Origin: Acholeplasma sp. OttesenSCG-928-E16
Lineage (GTDB): Bacteria > Bacillota_I > Bacilli_A > Acholeplasmatales > Acholeplasmataceae
Length of the DNA: 64,000 bases
Direction of reading: 5' to 3'
Assembly: GCA_030266845.1 (NCBI GenBank)
Contig: JAJDIT010000005.1
Coordinates: 21,140 to 85,139 of the forward strand
In this document: piece after piece, positions 15,656 to 22,900 of the stretch
Layout: the number at the start of each line of letters is the position of its first letter
How positions within the stretch are numbered: the first letter of the stretch is position 1
Position numbers and translations under genes: made by a program
Notes under the pieces: model-generated
The model's input: the letters and a program-made list of their open reading frames with translations, nothing else
What the model was told of the DNA's origin: nothing
Databases searched by the model: none

Positions 15656-18505
15656 ATGAAAAAATTTTTATCTTTGCTTATTTTACTATTAATACCTGTT
15701 TTCTTTACGAGCTTTTTTAAAGCAGAAGAAAACATTAATAATCTTTACATCCATTACTTCCGTTATAGCGGTGACTATACAAATTGGACTGTTTGGGTAT
15801 GGCAAAGCAAACCGGAAAGTATGGAAGGAGTTTCTATCCCACTTTCTGATGATGAAACTGCTGCTGCTTTTAACTATGGTGCGAAGGTTGCTATTATACC
15901 GCTAACAGATTCTTTTGCTGATGCCACTGAAGTTGGATTTATCGTTAGAAGAGGCGATTGGGTTGAAAAGGATGTTGATACTGATCGTTTTGCTAGTATC
16001 GTTGATAGCGGTGATGGAAACTGCCATATTTATCTAGTTGAAGGTGATCCATTAATCGGCACTAGTATAGATGATGAAAACGGCCCAAGTAGAACTCCTA
16101 AATTTAAAACCGGGTTTTTTATCTCGGAAAATGAAATTAGGTTCACCGCAACCGAGAGTGTTGATCCAGTCGATTTAAAGGTTTATGAAAATGATGTTTT
16201 ATTATCAATTTCCGCTACTTCAATGAACACCGATAATAAGGGTGGGGTTATTACCATCGATAAAACCCTAGATTATGAAAAATCATATTTAATAGAGGTT
16301 TTATTTAAATCGGACAATTCCACTGGCAGTTATGCAGTAACATTTGATGGAGTTTATGACACTGATGGTTTTAATAATGCTTTTCAATATGATAAAGATG
16401 ACCTAGGGGCTACAGTAAAAGACGGTAAAACCACATTTAAACTTTGGGCTCCAATATCTAGTGCTGTTACCTTAAACATTTACTCATCAGGAACCCCAGC
16501 TTCATTTGATGGTGGTACTGATGCTAAACTGGCAACTCACTTAATGGTTAAGGGGGATTCTGATAAGGGCGTATTTTCATTAACCCTTAATGAGGATTTA
16601 CATGGTAAATACTATACATATGATGTTACAAATGGAACGAAAACCAATAAGGATATTGTTGACCCATATGCTAAAAGTGTTGGTATCAACGGTTTAAGAG
16701 GCTTAATTGTTGATTTTTCAAAAACAAATCCTAGTGGTTTTCAAGACATAGAGCTTCCAGATAATATGACTAATAATGTAGATGCGATTATTTATGAACT
16801 ACATGTAAGAGATTTATCAATACATGAGTCTTGGAATGGATCTTCTATCAATCGTGGTCGTTATTTAGGACTTATTGAAGAAAACACAAAATATCAAGGT
16901 GTTACTACTGGATTTGATCACATTAAAGAATTAGGAGTTACCCATGTTCAATTACTGCCATTTTTTGATTATGGAAACGCCATAGATGAATCAAAGCAAG
17001 ACGATAGTGAATATAATTCATTTAACTGGGGTTATATGCCACTTAATTTTAATTCTCTTGAAGGTAACTATTCGGCTAATCCATATGATGGTTTAGTTCG
17101 TATAAACGAATTTAAACAAGTTGTAAAAGCATATGCTGATGCAGGTATTAGAATAAACATGGATGTTGTATATAATCATACTGGTCAATCTGCTGATTCT
17201 AACTTCCATTTGATTGTTCCTGGGTATTACCACAGATTAACTAGTAGCGGAGCATTTAGTAATGGCTCTGGAACCGGTAATGAAACGGCATCTGAAAGAT
17301 CAATGGTTAGAAAGTTTATCGTTGACTCTGTATTATTTTATGCAACAGAATATAAACTAGGTGGTTTTAGGTTTGACTTAATGGCTCTTCATGATATCAA
17401 AACAATGGAAGAAATAGCAGCTAAACTACACGAAATTGATGATACTATTATGGTTTATGGCGAGCCTTGGACTGGTGGAACTTCTACTTTGCCTGTAAGT
17501 AACCAAGCTAGTAAAAGTAACATCAATAAGATTGATGGTGTAGGGGCTTTTAATGATTCGCTAAGAGATGGTGTTAAAGGTTCAGTATTTGACCAAGCAG
17601 GACCTGGCTTTGTCCAAGGTAATTATTCACCTTTAAATGCTGTTAAATACGGTATTACAGGCGGCATAACTCATCAAGACAACACTGGATTCGTCGCTTG
17701 GCATCAAGATCCTAATAAAACCATTAATTACGTGACTTGTCACGACAATAACACACTTTACGATAAGCTTTACTTGTCTTTAGAAGCTACTGAGCAAGAT
17801 TTATCATTAATCCCTTTATTAAGCAAACAAGCTAATGCATACGTTTTACTTGCTCAAGGTGTTTCATTCTTACATGCTGGTGATGAATTCTTAAGATCTA
17901 AACCCTTAGATGATGGATTTGACCATAATTCATATCAATCACCTGATTCAGTCAATCAAATAAGATGGAATTTAAAGGTTGAGAATAAAGAAGTTAATGA
18001 TTATTATAAAGGACTCATCGCATTTAGAAAAGCTCATCCATCATTAAGAATGGCTGATGCTCAAAACATCAATGATAACTTAAGGTTTGTTTATAGAGAC
18101 ACTAGAGGCTTTATCGCTTATTCAATCACTAACGATTCATCAAATGATCCTATCAAGACTATTTTAGTATTGCATAATTCTAATACAAGCGATATTAAAG
18201 TAACTCTTCCTAGTGGCAACTGGAATGTATATGTAAATGGAACTACTGCCGGTAATGATATTATCGAAACAGTTTCTAATGAAATAATCATTCCTGCTCA
18301 CACATCATACGTATTAGGAAATGTTGATACCAAAGTTAATCATTCTTTATTCCCTGCAAAGGCAACCGTACTTGATAACAACAATAATCCAAACCTTGGT
18401 TTAATCCTTGGTTTATCAATTGGCATTCCAGTCTTACTAGGTGCTGCTGTAGCCACATTCTTCATCATTAAAAACAAGAAAAAGAATGCCTTAGAAGCTA
18501 AATAG
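15656..18505 (+). CDS. Secreted type I pullulanase, C-terminally membrane-anchored (GH13_14)
   Basis: A 949-aa exported enzyme. A signal peptide (1-23) precedes a CBM41-like pullulanase domain (about 28-135; YIHYFRYSGDYTNWTVWVW), an Ig-like segment (about 145-230), CBM48 (about 245-340) and the GH13 barrel (about 375-800). FNWGYMP (456-462) is a variant of the type I signature YNWGYDP. Catalytic regions: DVVYNHTG, GFRFDLMAL with Asp574, VYGEPWTGG with Glu603, and TCHDNN with Asp697. The C-terminus is a membrane helix (about 915-938; LGLSIGIPVLLGAAVATFFI) followed by basic KNKKKNALEAK; no LPXTG motif is present. It debranches alpha-1,6 links outside the cell, divergent from the maltose operon. 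The cytoplasmic enzyme at 45267-47261 is its intracellular counterpart. Confidence 0.93.
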   Translation: MKKFLSLLILLLIPVFFTSFFKAEENINNLYIHYFRYSGDYTNWTVWVWQSKPESMEGVSIPLSDDETAAAFNYGAKVAIIPLTDSFADATEVGFIVRRGDWVEKDVDTDRFASIVDSGDGNCHIYLVEGDPLIGTSIDDENGPSRTPKFKTGFFISENEIRFTATESVDPVDLKVYENDVLLSISATSMNTDNKGGVITIDKTLDYEKSYLIEVLFKSDNSTGSYAVTFDGVYDTDGFNNAFQYDKDDLGATVKDGKTTFKLWAPISSAVTLNIYSSGTPASFDGGTDAKLATHLMVKGDSDKGVFSLTLNEDLHGKYYTYDVTNGTKTNKDIVDPYAKSVGINGLRGLIVDFSKTNPSGFQDIELPDNMTNNVDAIIYELHVRDLSIHESWNGSSINRGRYLGLIEENTKYQGVTTGFDHIKELGVTHVQLLPFFDYGNAIDESKQDDSEYNSFNWGYMPLNFNSLEGNYSANPYDGLVRINEFKQVVKAYADAGIRINMDVVYNHTGQSADSNFHLIVPGYYHRLTSSGAFSNGSGTGNETASERSMVRKFIVDSVLFYATEYKLGGFRFDLMALHDIKTMEEIAAKLHEIDDTIMVYGEPWTGGTSTLPVSNQASKSNINKIDGVGAFNDSLRDGVKGSVFDQAGPGFVQGNYSPLNAVKYGITGGITHQDNTGFVAWHQDPNKTINYVTCHDNNTLYDKLYLSLEATEQDLSLIPLLSKQANAYVLLAQGVSFLHAGDEFLRSKPLDDGFDHNSYQSPDSVNQIRWNLKVENKEVNDYYKGLIAFRKAHPSLRMADAQNINDNLRFVYRDTRGFIAYSITNDSSNDPIKTILVLHNSNTSDIKVTLPSGNWNVYVNGTTAGNDIIETVSNEIIIPAHTSYVLGNVDTKVNHSLFPAKATVLDNNNNPNLGLILGLSIGIPVLLGAAVATFFIIKNKKKNALEAK

Positions 18506-18532
18506 ATAAAACTAAATAATTTCATTAAGTAT

Positions 18533-18561
18533 AAGAAGCGAGATCTGTCTCGCTTCTTTCT
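18533..18561 (+). terminator. Terminator of the secreted pullulanase gene
   Basis: AAGAAGCGAGA-TCTG-TCTCGCTTCTT: an 11-bp stem (18533-18558) with a 4-base loop, 27 bases after the stop codon. Confidence 0.75.
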
Positions 18562-18716
18562 CTTTGTATACTTTTAAAAATTTCATTGCATAGTTAAATA
18601 TCATCAAAACCTTTTTGTTGGTTTTTTTCTTTTTTTTCATAAAAAAGCAGATTTTTCTGCCTATATATGAAGAGGATAAGTATTTTTTATCCAAAAAAAT
18701 CAGGAAGGAGGTATAT

Positions 18717-18965
18717 ATGATGTATATAAGTATGATTGGATATCTAGATAGCGTAAGACACCAAAAAAACCTGACAGTTGAAAAAATGTGCGACGGAATA
18801 ACTAATCCAAAACAGTACTACAAATTCATTAATGGGTTATCTGATCCTTCCATTAATAAGTTTGAAATGTTCGTAACATTAAAACTTGAAATGAAAATGT
18901 CAGAGTTCTTTATTCTCTATGAAGACCATCTAGAGAACATTGTTTCAAAATTGGTGACTGGATAA
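18717..18965 (+). CDS. Very small helix-turn-helix protein, Rgg/XRE-like
   Basis: An 82-aa protein beginning MMYISMIGYLDSVRHQKNLT. The layout IGYLDSVRHQKNLTVEKM..., then PKQYYKFINGLSDPSINKFE, then a MKMSEFF tail, matches the XRE helix-turn-helix of Rgg/MutR regulators, whose tail usually ends in long TPR repeats. Here only the DNA-binding domain plus about 20 residues remain. GGAAGGAGG precedes the ATG. A longer upstream reading frame (from 18615) starts with a run of Phe, crosses a hairpin and is not supported. It lies between the pullulanase and the RHS locus; what it controls is unknown. Confidence 0.65.
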   Translation: MMYISMIGYLDSVRHQKNLTVEKMCDGITNPKQYYKFINGLSDPSINKFEMFVTLKLEMKMSEFFILYEDHLENIVSKLVTG

Positions 18966-19004
18966 GTTCACCATATTAGTTATTAAAGGAGAAAAGACCA
19001 AGAT

Positions 19005-19187
19005 ATGAAATATAAACAATTCACTTCTTGGCTTTTTCTTCTTGACTATTATATTAATTTATTGGCAAGACACAGGAGTAGGATAATAGAGCTCACTATG
19101 TTTGCCTGCATTCTAAAATTTCCCGCTATGACTGTAAGTGTTTCAATGTATGGGCAAACGGATTTGAAGTGCTTGTCTCGATCTTAA
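19005..19187 (+). CDS. Possible 60-aa small protein of unknown function
   Basis: ATG preceded by AAAGGAG at a longish spacing, 39 bases after the small HTH gene. The product starts MKYKQFTSWLFLLDYYINLL, hydrophobic at the N-terminus, and then turns basic. It could be a small membrane or signal peptide paired with the Rgg-like protein, or chance coding over degenerate DNA: another frame of the same strand (19082-19243) looks at least as protein-like. Weak call. Confidence 0.25.
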   Translation: MKYKQFTSWLFLLDYYINLLARHRSRIIELTMFACILKFPAMTVSVSMYGQTDLKCLSRS

Positions 19188-19243
19188 TTGAACATGTAAA
19201 ATACTTTAGATTGTTCAGTGGATTATTTGGAGATAAGGAGTAA
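19082..19243 (+). pseudogene. Protein-like fragment without a start codon, likely gene remnant
   Basis: A 53-codon stretch bounded by TAG and TAA reads DNRAHYVCLHSKISRYDCKC and ends VKYFRLFSGLFGDKE. It is protein-like in composition (aromatic and Cys residues, no low-complexity runs) but has no usable start and no ribosome site. Directly after its stop comes a GC-rich terminator. I read it as the 3' end of an acquired gene whose front part is lost or frameshifted. I do not recognise the family. Confidence 0.35.
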
Positions 19244-19269
19244 CGGCGGGAACTTCTGCCCGCCGTTTT
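19242..19269 (+). terminator. GC-rich terminator of foreign appearance
   Basis: AACGGCGGG, an 8-base loop, then CCCGCCGTT and TTTG. The stem is far richer in G and C than any other terminator in the window. It overlaps the stop codon of the gene fragment before it. Confidence 0.65.
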
Positions 19270-19428
19270 GCTTACTATAAATTGCGATTTGTTTGCTTAT
19301 TGTTTTTTGTTTTTTTGTGTAGGGGGTTGTATTGAAAAAATGAGATTGCCAAATTAAGGGGAATGGTCAGGCGGCGGTTTCCGACAGCCCACCACTCCTT
19401 CTACCTGTCACTTGTTTTGTCGCTTATG
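19270..19428. other. Non-coding stretch of mixed composition after the gene remnant
   Basis: AT-rich to about 19340, then a GC-richer patch (19350-19410, containing GGCGGCGGTTTCCGACAGCC). No supported gene, terminator for the immunity gene or transposon end was seen. Together with 18966-19243 it forms a gap of about 460 bases that appears to be decayed acquired DNA. Confidence 0.4.
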
Positions 19429-19890
19429 TTAATCAGCTATTTTTACAATGCCAATTTTTGTGTGCTTCAAATAAATGAATGTGTATGTTCCTTGGATTCT
19501 TGTGCCTTTACTAACAAACAGCTTAATCGTTTTTTCGCTATCAACCTCTTTAATTATGGGATGGTCATTGAGTTGTTGTCCTGTTTCAGATTCATTTTTT
19601 GCATATCGAATTACGGTGCCTGTAATTTCCTCAAAAGTATTATTTCGCACACTATTTAAATCTTTGAAACAAATAATACATCTGTACACCAAGTATATTT
19701 CCGCTAAAGCAGAAATCCCAATGCCTACATAAGAAATAATACTTGAAACATTTTGTTCCATTCCAAACAACCCATCTCTGTTCATAGCTAATAAAACTAT
19801 TACGGTAATCATTATCATATTAAACACAATACTAAACACAAGAAATATGAAGTATTGCATTTTCAAGCCTTTTATTGATTTATTTGCCAT
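19429..19890 (-). CDS. Probable membrane immunity protein for the RHS toxin
   Basis: A 153-aa protein with two membrane helices (about residues 11-35 and 50-72) and an 80-residue soluble, beta-rich tail with FEEITGTVIRYAKNE and TYTFIYLKHTKIGIVKIAD; the overall shape recalls DUF3592-type proteins. It starts 12 bases after the RHS stop, on the same strand, with AAAGGAGGG before the ATG. A small gene directly behind the variable tip of a polymorphic toxin is normally its immunity gene. A membrane immunity protein would suit the hydrophobic, glycine-zipper toxin tip. Function is inferred from position. Confidence 0.6.
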   Translation of the reverse strand: MANKSIKGLKMQYFIFLVFSIVFNMIMITVIVLLAMNRDGLFGMEQNVSSIISYVGIGISALAEIYLVYRCIICFKDLNSVRNNTFEEITGTVIRYAKNESETGQQLNDHPIIKEVDSEKTIKLFVSKGTRIQGTYTFIYLKHTKIGIVKIAD

Positions 19891-19902
19891 AAAACCCTCC
19901 TT

Positions 19903-22900
19903 TTACGCATACAGGAATTGAGGACTTTGGTTCCCAAACAACCCCTTTTTATACATGTCCCAAAATCCTCTTGTTATTCCTCTTGCAAAAGATCTCCAAG
20001 GACTCGGAAATAGATAAGTTGCCGCTCTCGTTCCTACATCATAATAGTATTTTTCGGCATCAAATCCCGCCTGCCTGCCAGTGCCCATTTTTACGAATTG
20101 ATTTACTGCTGGCCTTATGCCAATGTCAAATATTGCGTTTCCTATGCTCGGGCCTTTACCAAACAGGCCTCTCGTCAAACCACCGAAAACAAAAGCTACG
20201 GCATAATCCTCCCAAGTGCCAATCGGCGTCCCAAATGTCGAGTAAGCCATAAGATCAGTGGTAAGTTTACCAAATACGGAAGATACGCCTCCCGCTAAGT
20301 ATACTCCTCCAAGTCCAGCGACTACTCCAACAGCCGCACCAAGTGCCGCTCCTGTTAGAGTTCCAAGAGCAATTCCACCAACCAAGTCCCAGCCACGTAC
20401 GTCATTATTGTAAGCGTTTATGCCGCCAGTTACGCCGCCCAAAATTGCCCCAACAATCAAACAAGCTAAAAAGATAGATATTGCAAACGTTCCGGTACTA
20501 TCTGTATACATCACAGGGTTGTTGTGACAATATGCATAAAGATTTAATCCTACAATGCTTTCTGGATCTAAATACTCAATACTATCAGGTGATATGAATC
20601 TTCCTACCTCTGGATCATAATATCTAGAATTTAGGTAATATAAATTAGTTTCAACATCATAGTAGTATCCTTTATATCTAAATGGATTTATATTTCCTAT
20701 TGAAGCACTGTTTGAATCTATTTGTCCATTTGAACTTAATACTAGATGATTACCATATGCATCATATACATATCTATTCACCAAAGTACCATTACTACTT
20801 ATTACACCTTCTATTATACCAGTAATATCCCTTAAATAATAGTAGGAATCATCACCATAATCAAAACCGATCAACTGTCCATTGATGTCATATTTGTATG
20901 TTATAAGAGGTGTTAGACTTCCTCTTTTTTCAAATATTATTTTGGAATCTTCAAGGAAATATCTAATCGTATTTACTCCATTATTTTTACTAATTCTAAA
21001 GCCACTTTCATCATATTTATATACATTATTACCGTAACTTGATAATCTGCTGCCTTCCCAAGTCAATGAGTTATTCTTATAGTTGCTTGGGAATAGTGGA
21101 TTATTCGAGTTATAGATATTTTCAATAACTGAGCTTTCTTTTTCAATTAGTGTTAACAGTGAGTCATCATATGTATAAAATGTTTGATCGTTATTGACTG
21201 TTTTTGATGTGATATTCCCATTATTATCATAAGTATAAGTAATAACCTTATCCACTTGGTTTTGTCCTTTATGGATAACTTCCTTAGTTAGTCTTTTTAA
21301 ATCATCATATTCATAGTAATTAGCTTCAATCACTACCTTATAACTATCAAACTTAATTTTATGAGTAATGTTACCTATTTCATCATAATCATAATGGGTC
21401 TCATAATTACTTCCTACCACCTTAATTGGTAATTTATTTTCATTATATGTGATCGTTTCATCAATTATCGTGCCTAAATTATGATTCACTTCTTTTCTTA
21501 TTAAGATACCATCATCATCAAACTCATTTTGACTAAAGCTATTTATATTATTTTTAGTAAATGATGTTTTATTTTGCGGAGTTGCTGATGGGGCCTTAGC
21601 TATCGCTAATGCATCCATTAGTTCATCTTGTATTTCATCTAATGATTTATCATATATAATACCGCCTGAAAGGATTTTAACCCCGTTTTCAACCGAGTTA
21701 TCATTACCTCCAAAGTGTCCAATACCTGCCTTTTCTATTTCTAAAGCAAGAGCATATCTTTCTACACTATATATTTGATTATTAATAATTATTTTTGAAC
21801 CATTTTCATCAATCGAAAGAGCAAATAAACAATAATCATTACTAATCACACCAAGTGGATTGACATCAAAAGGATAAACTATATCATCTTCTGGCTTAAA
21901 TGTAGGTCCATCTTCGGTAATATCTACATAATAACATCTATTGTTTTTATCTTTTAGCCATAAGATAGGTCCAAGATGTCCACTTGGGATTTTCATCCAG
22001 GCATATATACCAATACACTTTCTTGTATAACTTGAAACATTATATGATAACTGTGCGTTATTTTTGGTAAATGTTAGGATTGCTTGATTTAGAGTTTCAT
22101 CAACTGTTCTTTCTAAGTTCTTGTTTTCAAGTGGTAATTGATTTTTATAGGTTCTACCATCTTTTTTAAGAGTTATAACATCAAAGTAATCCTTAGTGTA
22201 TATGTCTTTATATACTTTTCCTCTATTAGTTCTTTCATAGCTATAATCATATTCTATTTTTAATGATAAATTATTAAGAAGGTGATTAGTTTCTTGCAGA
22301 TTGTCTAAATTATCATACTTGTAGGTAGATGAATAATCAGGAGTTGATGTCCCATTTGTTTCAAGATAATTGTCCACTTTTTTTAAAGCCCCATTATCAA
22401 AATATGAGAATTCTTTTTTATTAAAAGGCAAAGAATAATATATTACTTGACTTAGTCGATCAAAATCATCATAGTCAAAAGCATATCTTAGTGAAGTATT
22501 TAGTTTGATTGTTTTGGCTCTTAACTTCTCATCATATGTAAAAGCATAATAAGGATTTTGATTGTTCCCATAGTATTTCTTTTGAACTAAGGAAGTGTCT
22601 TTCCCAAGATGTGTATAGTATTCATAAGTTACTAATTTCTTTTCTCCAATAAGAACATCTGTTAATCTTTTTTTAAGATCATAGTTAAAAACATAATCTA
22701 TATCTGATGATATCTCAGTCAAGTTTTCCCCTTGATATGTAAGACCATTAGAAATATCATACTCATTTACTATGAAATTGTTATTCAATAACTTTCCATC
22801 ATATTTATATTTTTGTTTATTGATGATTCCACTCTTATCTGTACTATACATATTATTGTGTAGCAGATAATTGAAAACCTCAGAGTTGTTTGAATATGAA

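Noticed and set aside
18641..18660. Hairpin GCAGA-TTTT-TCTGC as a terminator
   Set aside because: Only five pairs, and its T run serves the minus strand, where no gene ends here.
18615..18716. Longer start for the small HTH gene
   Set aside because: Begins with a run of Phe from poly-T DNA and crosses a GCAGA-TTTT-TCTGC hairpin; a strong ribosome site supports 18717.
19363..19659. 98-codon plus-strand frame
   Set aside because: Mostly antisense to the immunity gene; no ribosome site, and hydrophobic runs mirror the opposite strand.
19971..20298. Plus-strand open frames of 66-93 codons
   Set aside because: They lie opposite the GC-rich RHS tip; no ribosome site and compositions that mirror the Gly/Ala codons of the real gene.
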